From assembly GCF_040720935.1 (NCBI RefSeq), contig NZ_JBFDAE010000003.1:124001-188000 (forward strand): 64,000 nucleotides of DNA. Reading direction: 5' to 3'. Each line of letters begins with the position of its first letter. Positions within the stretch are counted from its first letter, which is position 1. Source of the DNA: Jejuia sp040720935 (GTDB lineage: Bacteria; Bacteroidota; Bacteroidia; Flavobacteriales; Flavobacteriaceae). The notes under the pieces are model-generated. The model worked only from the letters and a program-made list of their open reading frames with translations, did not search any database and was not told the origin of the DNA. The position numbers and the translations under genes are program-made. Of the stretch, positions 16,612 to 26,500 are shown piece by piece.

Positions 16612-17586
16612 ATGAAAGATTTTAAAGTAATTAAATATTCTTCTTTGTTTTATAATCAATGGAATGATTTTGTAGCAAGCTCAAAAAATGCCACATTTTT
16701 ATTTCATAGGGATTTCATGGAATATCATCAGGATAGATTTGATGATTTTTCGTTATTGATGTTTAAAGGTGAAACCCTTATTTCAATTTTACCGGCAAAT
16801 AAGGTTGAAAATAAAATATATTCGCATCAAGGTTTAAGCTATGGCGGACTTGTTTTTTCAAAGACTATAAATTTTGAAACAGTTTTAGAAACCGTAAAAG
16901 TGCTACTTTTATTTTTAAAGGATCACGGTATAAAAACACTTGTTCTCAAGCAAATTCCAAGACTATATTTTGAAAAACCTTCCGACGAAATAGATTATAT
17001 ATGTTTTTTGTTGCAGGCAAAACTATCTCGCAGGGACATGTCCATAGCAATTGATTTAAAAAGTGATTTTAAATACGCAACATTAAGAAAACGCAAAATA
17101 AATAAGGCTAAAACCTTTGATTTAAATATAGCAGAAGATAACGGTTTTTCGGTATTTTGGAATGAAGTTTTAGTGCCAAATTTAAAGGCTACTTACAACG
17201 TGCAACCTGTACATTCAGTTGAAGAAATAACAATGTTGCAACAAAAGTTTCCAAATAACATCAAGCAATTTAATGTTTTTGACGACTCTGGAATATTAGC
17301 AGGATGTACTGTCTTTATCAGTAATAAAGTTGTGCATTTGCAATATATTGCTACAAAAAAGAATGATAAAAAAGGCGCATTAGATTATTTAATAAACCAT
17401 TTAATTACTGATACTTTTAAAGATAAAGCTTATTTTGATTTTGGGATAAGTAACGAAATGCAGGGCACAAAGCTAAATTTAGGTTTGGTACATTGGAAAC
17501 AAGGTTTTGGCGGTGCTGCGGTAAGCCACGATTTTTATGAAGTAGATGTTGAAAACTATGAATTACTGGAAGATATAATCATATGA
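16612..17586 (+). CDS. FemAB/GNAT-like acyltransferase
   Basis: A 324-residue soluble protein of the FemAB-type double-GNAT fold. The pattern is NATFLFHRDFMEYHQDRFDDFSLL near the N-terminus, LPANKVENKIYSHQGLSYGG, then RKRKINKA, QFNVFDDSGILAGCTVFI, LQYIATK and FDFGISNEMQGTKLNLGLVHWKQGFG. This belongs to the acetyltransferase group found in polysaccharide loci. Next to fdtB it is the obvious candidate for N-acylating the 3-amino sugar, taking the place of the hexapeptide acetyltransferase FdtC used elsewhere; this is inference. It overlaps the aminotransferase start by 4 nt (ATGA). Confidence 0.8.
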   Translation: MKDFKVIKYSSLFYNQWNDFVASSKNATFLFHRDFMEYHQDRFDDFSLLMFKGETLISILPANKVENKIYSHQGLSYGGLVFSKTINFETVLETVKVLLLFLKDHGIKTLVLKQIPRLYFEKPSDEIDYICFLLQAKLSRRDMSIAIDLKSDFKYATLRKRKINKAKTFDLNIAEDNGFSVFWNEVLVPNLKATYNVQPVHSVEEITMLQQKFPNNIKQFNVFDDSGILAGCTVFISNKVVHLQYIATKKNDKKGALDYLINHLITDTFKDKAYFDFGISNEMQGTKLNLGLVHWKQGFGGAAVSHDFYEVDVENYELLEDIII

Positions 17587-18683
17587 TAAAATTTTTAGAC
17601 CTAAAATCTGTTAACCAACGTTATGAGAACGACCTAAAAAATGCATTCAGCAATTTTTTGGAGAATGGTCAGTATATTTTAGGATCACAGGTTTTAGAAT
17701 TCGAACAAGCTTTCGCCAATTACTGTGGCACAAGATATTGTTTGGGTGTAAGTAATGGTTTAGATGCCATAACTTTAATTTTTGAGGCTTATAAAACGCT
17801 GGGTTTGATGCATGAAGGCGATGAGGTTATCGTGCCGGCAAACACATATATAGCATCCGTTCTGGCAATAAGTAATGCAGGTTTAAAACCTGTTTTGGTT
17901 GCCCCAGATAGCGGTACATTTAATATAGATGTTTCAAAAATTGAAGCTAAAATTTCATCAAAGACAAAAGCGATATTGGGTGTGCATTTATACGGAAAAT
18001 TATATGATGTCAAAGGTTTAGAACAACTTGCAGCACATCATAATTTAGTTTTAATAGAAGATGCTGCTCAAGCCCATGGAGCGGTTTTTAAAGACCGGAG
18101 AAAAGCTGGTAATCTATCAGAAATTGCTGCTTTTAGTTTTTATCCAACTAAAAATTTGGGTGCTTTTGGAGATGCAGGTGCGATTACTACTAACGATAAA
18201 AAACTATACGATACCATTGCTAAGTTGAGAGATTATGGACGTAACAGTTCCTACGAAAATAAATTTAAAGGTTTTAATTGCAGACTGGATGAATTACAGG
18301 CTGCATTTTTAAATGTTAAGTTGAAACATTTGGATTCTGAAAACCAAAAGCAAAAAGAGCTCGCTAAAATCTATTTAGAACATATTAATTCTGAAAAAAT
18401 TATACTTCCAAAAATTGATGGTTTAGCTCAACATGTGTTTCATCAGTTTGTTATTAAATGTGAGGCGCGAGACCAATTAAAATCATATTTATATGAAAAC
18501 GGCGTTGAAACCTCGATACATTATCCAGTTCCTATCCATAAGCAAGTAGCGTACAGCGAGTTTTCAGATTTAAAATTACCAATCTCGGAAAAATTAAGTC
18601 AAACAATTTTAAGTTTGCCTCTAAATTCATCATTAACAAAAAATGATATCATGCAGATAATTTCACTAATTAATAGCTTTTAG
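17583..18683 (+). CDS. fdtB: DegT/DnrJ/EryC1 sugar aminotransferase (FdtB-like)
   Basis: A 366-residue PLP-dependent nucleotide-sugar aminotransferase. The PLP-binding features are SNGLDAITL, EDAAQAHGA (Asp for the pyridine nitrogen, Gln) and the Schiff-base lysine in SFYPTKNLGAFGDAG. The C-terminal HYPVPIHKQVAY matches the family. With the FdtA-type isomerase at 19965 it should convert dTDP-3-keto-6-deoxy-galactose to dTDP-Fuc3N, or the gluco isomer if the isomerase is QdtA-like. It is coupled to genes on both sides (ATGA before, 1-base TAGTG overlap after). Confidence 0.88.
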   Translation: MIKFLDLKSVNQRYENDLKNAFSNFLENGQYILGSQVLEFEQAFANYCGTRYCLGVSNGLDAITLIFEAYKTLGLMHEGDEVIVPANTYIASVLAISNAGLKPVLVAPDSGTFNIDVSKIEAKISSKTKAILGVHLYGKLYDVKGLEQLAAHHNLVLIEDAAQAHGAVFKDRRKAGNLSEIAAFSFYPTKNLGAFGDAGAITTNDKKLYDTIAKLRDYGRNSSYENKFKGFNCRLDELQAAFLNVKLKHLDSENQKQKELAKIYLEHINSEKIILPKIDGLAQHVFHQFVIKCEARDQLKSYLYENGVETSIHYPVPIHKQVAYSEFSDLKLPISEKLSQTILSLPLNSSLTKNDIMQIISLINSF

Positions 18684-19975
18684 TGAAGTTTCTTAGAGCA
18701 CATAAAGATGCATTTTTGATTAAACTGTTTTCGGTAAATTCACTAGGGGTTATACTTCGCACCTTTTTAGGGTTTATATCTCAAAAATTGATAGCTATTT
18801 ATTTGGGGCCCAACGGCATTGCACTTGTAGGTAATTTAAGAAATGCGTTTACTTTGTTCAGTTTAGGAGCTACGGCAGGTGTAGATCAAGGTGTTTTAAA
18901 ATACCAATCGGAGTTTGATGAAGATCCAAATCTGTTAAAAAAGCTATACAGTACCTCGATGGCTTATGGGGTTCTAGGGTCTAGTTTAGCTTTTATAATA
19001 TTATGTTTTGGCGCAGATTTTTGGAGTAACTATTTATTTCAAACTCCAGAGTACAATTATCTGTTCCTTATACTGTCCTTTGCATTGCCGTTTACTGCAT
19101 TTTATAACTTTGTTTTCGCAGTAATAAATGGAAAATCCAATTATAAAAAAGCAACTTTAATTTCATTTCTTGTTTATGCTATTGTGACGCTTCTTGTTAT
19201 TGCATTAGTGGTATTATATGGTCTTTCCGGTGTGCTTTTGGCGGTAACTTTAACGCCTTTATCTCAGATTTTGGTTTTGGTATTATTTGCTAAAAAGGAA
19301 ATAAAACTATTCTTTAATTTAAGAATAAGGTTCCATGAATTTTTTAGAACAAAACTGCTGTCATTTATAACAATGTCTATAGCAGCGGTTGTTTTAGCTA
19401 ATTTAGTAGAGCTGCAATTGAGAAATCATTTAATTGAAAAATTAAGTATAGAAGAAGCTGGATATTGGACCTCTATGTTAAGCTTATCTAACTATTATCT
19501 CTCATTTTTAACGGGAGTATATTCTCTTTATGTACTTCCAAAATATGCCAAAATAAACAGTCTAAAATTGTTTAAAACAGAACTGTCCAGTATCTATAAA
19601 ATAATAATACCGGTTTTTTTAGTCATGTTTCTGGGTATTTACTTTTTTAGGGATTTTGTAATACAACTTTTATATACAAGAGAATTTTTACCCATGGAAA
19701 AATTGTTTAAATGGCAATTATTAGGGGATTTGGTAAAAATTGTTGCAGTAATTATGGCGTATCAGTTTATTGCAAAAAGTTTATGGAAACATTTTATAAT
19801 AACAGAAGTTATTTCTTATGTTTTATTCTATATTTTTGGAGTATATTTTGTGCAACATATGGGAGTAGAGGGTATTGTATTTGCCCATTTTATAAGATAT
19901 GTGTTATATTTAGCCATTATTATTTTTATGTTGCCAAGTACTTTTAAAAGCAAAGAAAATTCAGATGAGATCTAG
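18683..19975 (+). CDS. Wzx-like O-antigen flippase (second copy)
   Basis: A 430-residue MATE-like O-antigen translocase with about twelve helices. It is a clear paralogue of the product of 12089-13393: both have GPxGxALxGNLRN near the N-terminus and a WQLLGDxVKxxxxIxAYQF block with VEGxVxxHF near the C-terminus. The GTG start at 18683 overlaps the aminotransferase stop by one base (TAGTG). An aminotransferase followed directly by a flippase recalls the wecE-wzxE order of enterobacterial common antigen, suggesting it exports a glycan containing the amino sugar made here. Confidence 0.9.
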   Translation: MKFLRAHKDAFLIKLFSVNSLGVILRTFLGFISQKLIAIYLGPNGIALVGNLRNAFTLFSLGATAGVDQGVLKYQSEFDEDPNLLKKLYSTSMAYGVLGSSLAFIILCFGADFWSNYLFQTPEYNYLFLILSFALPFTAFYNFVFAVINGKSNYKKATLISFLVYAIVTLLVIALVVLYGLSGVLLAVTLTPLSQILVLVLFAKKEIKLFFNLRIRFHEFFRTKLLSFITMSIAAVVLANLVELQLRNHLIEKLSIEEAGYWTSMLSLSNYYLSFLTGVYSLYVLPKYAKINSLKLFKTELSSIYKIIIPVFLVMFLGIYFFRDFVIQLLYTREFLPMEKLFKWQLLGDLVKIVAVIMAYQFIAKSLWKHFIITEVISYVLFYIFGVYFVQHMGVEGIVFAHFIRYVLYLAIIIFMLPSTFKSKENSDEI

Positions 19976-20372
19976 CGTAAAAAACATTCAAACTCTTGAA
20001 ATACCAATTATTAAAGATCCGAGAGGAAATTTAGCAGTAGTTGAGAAAGACGTTATTCCGTTTAAAATGGAACGCGTGTATTATTTGTTTGATGTTCCCA
20101 GTGGCTCAACACGAGGAGGACATGCGCATAAAGCGTTAACTCAATTTATAATACCGCTAAGCGGAAGTTTTGATGTGATTTTAAAAGATGGTGTAGGTGA
20201 GAAAAGAGTAACGTTGAACAATCCTTCAAAAGGTTTATTGATTACGCCCGGTATTTGGCGCGAATTAGAAAATTTTTCCTCAGGGGCAGTTTGTTTGGTT
20301 GTCGCTTCTGATGTTTATAAGGCAAATGATTATATTGAGGATTTTCAAGATTATTTAACATATAATTCTTAA
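19965..20372 (+). CDS. fdtA: dTDP-4-keto-6-deoxyglucose 3,4-ketoisomerase (FdtA-like cupin)
   Basis: A 135-residue single cupin domain. IIKDPRGNLAVVE, FKMERVYYLFDVPSGSTRGGHAHKALTQFIIPLSGSF and LLITPGIWRELENFS are typical of the FdtA/QdtA/WxcM family, and the RGGHAHK histidines are the catalytic pair. It isomerises dTDP-4-keto-6-deoxyglucose to the 3-keto form used by FdtB. FdtA versus QdtA specificity (galacto or gluco) cannot be settled by eye. The start overlaps the flippase gene by 11 nt; its stop is 1 nt from the convergent glycosyltransferase stop. Confidence 0.88.
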   Translation: MRSSVKNIQTLEIPIIKDPRGNLAVVEKDVIPFKMERVYYLFDVPSGSTRGGHAHKALTQFIIPLSGSFDVILKDGVGEKRVTLNNPSKGLLITPGIWRELENFSSGAVCLVVASDVYKANDYIEDFQDYLTYNS

Positions 20373-20373
20373 T

Positions 20374-21303
20374 TTAAAACAAAGAAACCAGTTTTCTGAA
20401 AAGTTTATTTTGGCTCGCCCAATAATGAATATAATCTCTAATGTTTTTTGAGTTTATTTTTGAAAACATTTTTTTTCCCAATTTCCCATCTTCAAAATAG
20501 CCTGCCAAATAAAGTGAATGTTTGTAATGATTTTGATAATACCTGTGCACTAAAGAGGTGTTGAAATTATATTTATTAGTAAAATAATTAAATAACTCCA
20601 TCATCTGTTGCTTCTGAAACATTAAATCTTCTAGCTTTTTTGTATGTGAATAAGAGGTTTTATGCACCCGATAAATGTGTAGCGATTCTTTGATAGTTTC
20701 AACAGAAGTATTCATTATCAAATCAACTAACATCGGATAATCTTCAATGCCAACATTCATTTTAATATACGTATCAAAATCTACATATTGATATATTTTC
20801 TCTCTGTTAAAACAAATACCGATAGGTGTAAAAGCACCCGATAAAATGGCCTTTTTATAGGCGTCTTTATCGCTTTCAATAAGGGTTTTGTTACTATAAC
20901 GGTTGGTCGTGTTTGCATATTCAATATATTCGTCAAATCCAGAATCAACAAAACCTAGGCTGTCATCACTTTGTAAAATAGCAACCATTTTTTGCAGTGC
21001 GTGTTCGGTATTAAAAAGGTCGTCGCCAGCAATATCAAATACATATTTTCCCGTACATCTGTCGAGTGTAGCCTTGAAGTTTTTAAGAATTCCTAGTTGA
21101 GATTCATTTTTTAAAATTTTAAATAAACCGGGATGCTTTTCGCTGTAATCAGTTATAATTTCTAAGGTTCTATCAGAAGAACAGTCGTCTCCAACAACAA
21201 TTTCATATTCAAAATCAACTTTTTGATTAAGAATAGATTGAAGGGTTTCTTCAATGTGCATTTCGTTGTTAAAAGTAATAAGGTGAACAGACAGAACTGG
21301 CAT
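20374..21303 (-). CDS. family 2 glycosyltransferase
   Basis: A 309-residue GT-A fold enzyme. VSVHLITFNNE-type N-terminus (LSVHLITFNNEMHIEETLQSIL), EIVVGDDCSSDRTLEI nucleotide-binding Asp pair, and FDIAGDDLF as the acidic metal-binding motif. The C-terminal third is hydrophilic and helical with no membrane segment, so it is probably peripheral to the inner membrane. It faces the preceding operon (convergent, 1-nt gap) and probably adds a sugar to the lipid-linked glycan. Donor and acceptor are unknown. Confidence 0.88.
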   Translation of the reverse strand: MPVLSVHLITFNNEMHIEETLQSILNQKVDFEYEIVVGDDCSSDRTLEIITDYSEKHPGLFKILKNESQLGILKNFKATLDRCTGKYVFDIAGDDLFNTEHALQKMVAILQSDDSLGFVDSGFDEYIEYANTTNRYSNKTLIESDKDAYKKAILSGAFTPIGICFNREKIYQYVDFDTYIKMNVGIEDYPMLVDLIMNTSVETIKESLHIYRVHKTSYSHTKKLEDLMFQKQQMMELFNYFTNKYNFNTSLVHRYYQNHYKHSLYLAGYFEDGKLGKKMFSKINSKNIRDYIHYWASQNKLFRKLVSLF

Positions 21304-21490
21304 ACAAATAAATATTCAATAAATATAGGTAATATATAAAGGTTCACTTAAAATAAAAAAGTTATTTTTGGATGTAAAATTCACGTATTTATCTGTCTAA
21401 AAATTTGATATTTCAGTTGGTAACAAAGGTGTAGAGCGCTTTGTGTGAATACTAACTCCTATCAGATTTGATTAATGTGAAACTTAAACT

Positions 21491-22582
21491 ATGAAATCGA
21501 AAAAAATAGCAATTATAACACCTTCCGCAGGAAATGGAGGGGCTGAAAAAGTGTCAACGCTATTGTCCTTGATTTTAGAGGAATTAGGCTATAATGTTCA
21601 TTTTATTGCTGCTTATGTTACAAAGGACTTTAAGGTAGGCGGCACCTATTATACACTCGAAATAACAAAATATTCTCCGTTTAAAAAATTTCATCAAATC
21701 AGAGGTTTTTTTAAGCTTAAAAATTACTTAAAAAAACAGAGATTCGATGTTGTAATAGATTTTAGATCCAGACGATTATTTCTAACAGAATTTGTATTTA
21801 CTTATTTTATATTGCCTAAATTTAATAGTGCGATTTATACGTTCCATTTGCCTTTAATGGATAACTATTTTCCTAAGCCCTGGGGGGGATTCCGAAAAGC
21901 ATATAACAGTTCTAAAAAAATTGTTTGTGTTTCTGAAGGAATCCAAGAAAAAGCGCATAAAGTAGGTCTCGTCAACACACAAGTGATATTAAACCCATTA
22001 GATTTTGACTTTATAAACAGTAAAATTGAACACAAAAAAATACGCGATTTTAAATTCATTATTGCCGTTGGAAGAATGGATGATAACATCAAGCAGTTCG
22101 ACCATTTAATGTACGCATATTCAAATTCTGTACTTCCCGGAAAGAACATTCATTTGGTAATTCTTGGTCAAGGGCCTTATCAACCTACTCTTGAAGCCTA
22201 CAAAGAAGCACTTTTGCATAAAGATAAAATTCATTTTGAAGGGTTTCAAAAGAACCCATTTCAATATATGAACGAAGCACAATTTTTTGTTTTGTCCAGT
22301 AAGTTTGAAGGTTTTCCAATGGTGGTTTTAGAATCTTTGGCTTGTGGCACTCCCGTTGTTGCTTATGATTGCCCAACAGGACCAAGCGAAATTATTACTC
22401 AAAAAGAAAATGGGATTTTGGTGCCTCCCCAAAATAAAGAAAAGCTTATAGAGGCTATGAATGAGTTTGCAACAAATGATGCACTTTATAAACATTGTAA
22501 AAAGAATACTAAAACGTCAGTAGCCCACTTGTCTTTTGAAGCTATAGGAAAACATTGGGAAGCTTTACTTGATAGCGATTAA
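21491..22582 (+). CDS. family 4 glycosyltransferase
   Basis: A 363-residue GT-B enzyme. The N-terminal acceptor domain begins IAIITPSAGNGGAEKVSTLLS. The C-terminal donor domain carries IIAVGRMDDNIKQFDHLMYAY, LVILGQGPY and the E-x7-E motif in KFEGFPMVVLESLACGTPVVAYDCPTGPSEII. It resembles GalNAc/GlcNAc-type GT4 transferases of surface-glycan loci. It is divergent from the GT2 gene across a 187-bp gap that may hold promoters for both. Its 3' end overlaps the ftsE 3' end by 4 nt. Confidence 0.92.
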   Translation: MKSKKIAIITPSAGNGGAEKVSTLLSLILEELGYNVHFIAAYVTKDFKVGGTYYTLEITKYSPFKKFHQIRGFFKLKNYLKKQRFDVVIDFRSRRLFLTEFVFTYFILPKFNSAIYTFHLPLMDNYFPKPWGGFRKAYNSSKKIVCVSEGIQEKAHKVGLVNTQVILNPLDFDFINSKIEHKKIRDFKFIIAVGRMDDNIKQFDHLMYAYSNSVLPGKNIHLVILGQGPYQPTLEAYKEALLHKDKIHFEGFQKNPFQYMNEAQFFVLSSKFEGFPMVVLESLACGTPVVAYDCPTGPSEIITQKENGILVPPQNKEKLIEAMNEFATNDALYKHCKKNTKTSVAHLSFEAIGKHWEALLDSD

Positions 22583-23262
22583 CCTTTCCGCTGCACCACC
22601 TCATACACCTGATTGTCATCACATTTCAACGTTTTGCTCGGATACTTTAACAGCAACGCATAATCGTGGGTTGCCATAAGTATGGTGTTGCCGTTTTTAT
22701 TAATGTCCTGTAAAACCTCCATAACCTCCACGCTTGTTTGCGGGTCTAAATTTCCGGTAGGTTCATCCGCCAAAATAAGTTCTGGATTATTCAATAAAGC
22801 TCTCGCAATTGCCACACGTTGTTGTTCGCCTCCAGACAATTCATGCGGGAACTTGAATCCTTTGGTTTTCATCCCAACTTTGGTTAAAACCTCTTCAACA
22901 CGAGCGTTCATTTTGTCTTTGTCCTTCCAACCTGTGGCTTTTAAAACGAACAATAAATTATCATTTATCGTTCTGTCAATCAATAATTTGAAATCCTGAA
23001 AAACCACACCCAGTTTTCGTCTTAAAAAGGGGATTTCTTTTTCTTTTAGAGTCTTTAAATTATAATCTACAATAAAACCTTCGCCTTCAGTTAATGGTAA
23101 ATCGCCATAAAGCGTTTTCATAAAACTACTTTTACCTGTCCCGGTTTTACCAATTAAATATACAAATTCACCTTTGTTTATTTCTACATTCACGTTAGAA
23201 AGCACCAAGCTTTCCCCTTGATAAATGGACGCATCTTTAAGTTGTAAAATAGTTTCGGACAT
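22579..23262 (-). CDS. ftsE: cell-division ABC ATPase FtsE
   Basis: A 227-residue ATPase that partners FtsX at the division site to control peptidoglycan hydrolases. Walker A GKTGTGKSSFMKTLYG, Q-loop VFQDFKLL, signature LSGGEQQRVAIARAL, Walker B LILADEPTGNLD and the His switch ATHDYALL are all intact. No ftsX is adjacent; in Bacteroidota the two are often unlinked. The LolD/macrolide ABC families look similar, but the FLRRKLGVVFQDFKLL block favours FtsE. Convergent with the GT4 gene. Confidence 0.92.
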   Translation of the reverse strand: MSETILQLKDASIYQGESLVLSNVNVEINKGEFVYLIGKTGTGKSSFMKTLYGDLPLTEGEGFIVDYNLKTLKEKEIPFLRRKLGVVFQDFKLLIDRTINDNLLFVLKATGWKDKDKMNARVEEVLTKVGMKTKGFKFPHELSGGEQQRVAIARALLNNPELILADEPTGNLDPQTSVEVMEVLQDINKNGNTILMATHDYALLLKYPSKTLKCDDNQVYEVVQRKG

Positions 23263-23279
23263 GGAAAATAAGTTTCAGG

Positions 23280-23420
23280 TTACAAGTTTAAAGTTTATAG
23301 TTCAAAGTACAAAGAACTAAATTCCAAAATCCAAATCTCAAACACCATTAAATTCTTCATCTATAATTCTCATTTTTATTTTTTTTTGGAATTTAGTGTT
23401 TGTTTTTTGGAATTTTAGGA
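23280..23420. repeat. low-complexity AATTCCAAA-type intergenic region
   Basis: The 316-bp gap between ftsE and the TPR gene holds word-like imperfect repeats: AAGTTTAAAGTTTATAGTTCAAAG and AATTCCAAAATCC, with opposite-orientation TTGGAATTTAG and TTGGAATTTTAGG downstream, so the AATTCC words can pair. Similar words fill 60087-60190. No gene was seen in the gap. Confidence 0.6.
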
Positions 23421-23578
23421 AGTCTGTTTATAATTCTAGCATGATTGTTGCGTTATAGATGAAAATAGTTTCCAAAATAAATTTATTTTGGTTTCCATTG
23501 AATTTGTCTTTCCCATGAAGATGGGAATCTAAAACCTTTATTTATCTTTGAATTTCATCAAACAAAATCAAATACTAA

Positions 23579-26500
23579 ATGAACTTTAAAAATAGTATGT
23601 CACTTATCGTGGCAATAAGCTTCAGTTTTCAAGTCATAGCACAACAATCGGCTGTTTATACAAACGATTTGGTAGAGTATCAAAAGGCGTTAAGTCTTTA
23701 CAATAACCAACAATATCAGGCATCACAATCGTTATTTTCCCAAATAAGAAAAACTGCTAAAAAAGAAGGATTGAAAGGCGAATGTACCTATTACATTGCC
23801 AATTGTGCAGTACGCTTAAACCAGCAAAACGCAGATCAACTTATCAACGATTTTGTAGATGATTATCCTACCAGCACAAAACGAAATACTGCTTTTGTTG
23901 ATGTGGCAGATTATTATTTTACCAACGGAAAATTTGCTTATGCCAGAAAATGGTATAACAGGGTTGATGAAAAGGCATTGTCTAGAAAAGAACGTCAGAA
24001 ATTTTATTTTAATAATGGCTACACCGCTTTTGTTACCAAACAATATAAAGATGCTAAAACCTATTTGAGCAAAGTTGAAAATTCTCCGGAATATGGTTCT
24101 CAAGCCAAATATTACATTGGTTTTATGGCTTATGAAGGTGATGATTACGACAAAGCCAACGAATATTTTGAGCAGGTAAACGACAAAGAACGCTACAAGG
24201 AAAAGTTGTCTTATTACCAAGCAGACTTAAATTTCAAACTCGGAAAATTTGAAAAGGCTATTGCATTGGCAAAAGAAAGATTAGGTTCTAGCGATGATGT
24301 AGAGGTTTCAGAATTATCGAAAATTATAGGTGAAAGTTATTTCAATTTAGAAAAATATGATGAAGCAATTCCATATTTACAAGCCTATAAAGGCAAAAAA
24401 GGAAAATGGAACAATACCGATTTTTACCAATTAGGATACGCGCATTATAAACAAGGCGATTTTGAAAATGCCATTTCAGAATTCAATAAAATTATTGGCG
24501 GAAGCAATAGTATTGCCCAAAATGCTTATTATCATTTAGGTGAAAGTTATATCAAACTAGATAAAAAACAGGAAGCGTTAAACGCGTTTAGAAATGCATC
24601 CCAAATGGATTTCGATTTAAAAATTCAAGAAGATGCGTGGTTGAATTATGCGAAGATTAGTTACGAAATAGGGAATCCATACCAGTCGGTGCCTCAAGTT
24701 TTAGCGGGTTATTTAGATAAATATCCAAAAACGAGTTATAAGGAAGAAATTGAAACATTGTTGATTGATTCTTACATCACTTCAAAAAATTATGAAGAAG
24801 CGCTCAATCTTCTAAAAGGGAAAAACAGTTTTGAAAATAAAGTTGCCTACCAAAAAGTGGCGTTTTTTAGAGGTTTGGAATTGTATAATGACAATCAATA
24901 TATAGAAGCAGAATCGCTTTTTGATAAATCTTTAGAAGAACAAAGAGACGAAAAATTTACTGCAAGGGCCACATTTTGGAAAGCTGAAGCCGATTATAAT
25001 CTCACAAATTATGATGATGCATTAGTTGGCTTTAAGCAGTTTATGCAACAATCAAGTGGCATGACTTTGCCAGAACAAGAAAATTTAGATTACAACTTAG
25101 CCTACACTTATTTTAAGTTGAAAAACTACGATCAAGCATCTAATTATTTTAAGCAGTTTATTTCAAAACGTAAAGATGATAAAGTAAGATTGAATGATGC
25201 TTATTTGCGTTTGGGTGATGGTTATTTTGTGTCAAGTAATTACAACAACGCCATTGATGCTTATAATAACGCCATTAAATTAAATGAAGTCGAATCTGAT
25301 TATGCATTTTTTCAAAAAGCGATAAGCACAGGATATGCAGGGAATGCTTCAAAAAAAATCAGGGAACTGGAAACGTTTATTGATATCTATCCAAAATCAA
25401 AATTGCGTGATGATGCCATGTACGAACTAGGGAATTCCTATGTAAAAGCGAATAGAGTAAATGAGGCCATGGCGATGTATGATCGTTTGAGTTCAGAATA
25501 TAGAATGAGTTCCTTTGTGCCAAAAGCATTATTACGTCAAGGTTTGATAAACTATAATGCGAATAAAAACGAGGCCGCTTTAGGTCAATTTAAAAAAGTA
25601 GCAGGTAATTATCCTGGAACACCAGAAGCAGTTCAAGCTGTGTCAACAGCACGTTTAATTTATATCGATTTAGGGCGTGTGGACGACTATGCCGCTTGGG
25701 TTAAACAATTGGATTATGTTGAGGTAACGGATGCCGATTTGGACAACGCCACTTACGAAGCAGCGGAGAAACAGTATCTGGAAGGCAATACCGATGCGGC
25801 AATCAAACAGTTTAATGGCTATTTAAATAATTTCCCTAACGGACTGCACAGTTTGCAATCTCATTTCTACGTCGCGCAGTTATATTACAAAAAAGATTTA
25901 ATCGCCAATGCCGCTCCTCATTATAAAGCTGTAGTTGAAGCTGCAAGAAGTGAATTTACTGAAGAAGCCTTATCGCGTTTATCGCAATATCATTTAGAAA
26001 GCAAAAATTGGAATAAAGCGATTCCGTTGTTAAAACGATTGGAAGAAGAAGCTAATTTTCCGCAAAATGTGGTGTTTGCACAATCTAATTTAATGAAGGC
26101 TTATTATCAATTAGAAGATTATACCGGTGCGGTATCTTATGCTGAAAAGGTTTTAAACGGTCCTAAAGTTGATAATAAAATTAAAAGCGATGCACATATT
26201 ATTATTGCCCGTTCTGCCATAAAAACAGGAGACGAAGCAAAGGCGAAATTAGCTTATAAAAAGGTTGAAAAAGTAGCAACAGGCGAAACAGCAGCCGAAG
26301 CCTTGTATTACGATGCTTATTTTAAACATAAAGATGAAAAATTTGAGGCTTCAAACAAATCAGCGCAAAAATTAGCAAAAGATTATTCGGGATATAAGTA
26401 TTACGGTGCCAAAGGTTTAGTTGTGATGGCGAAAAACTTTTATGCTTTAAAAGACGCATATCAAGCCACTTACATTTTAGAAAGTGTTATTGAAAACTTT

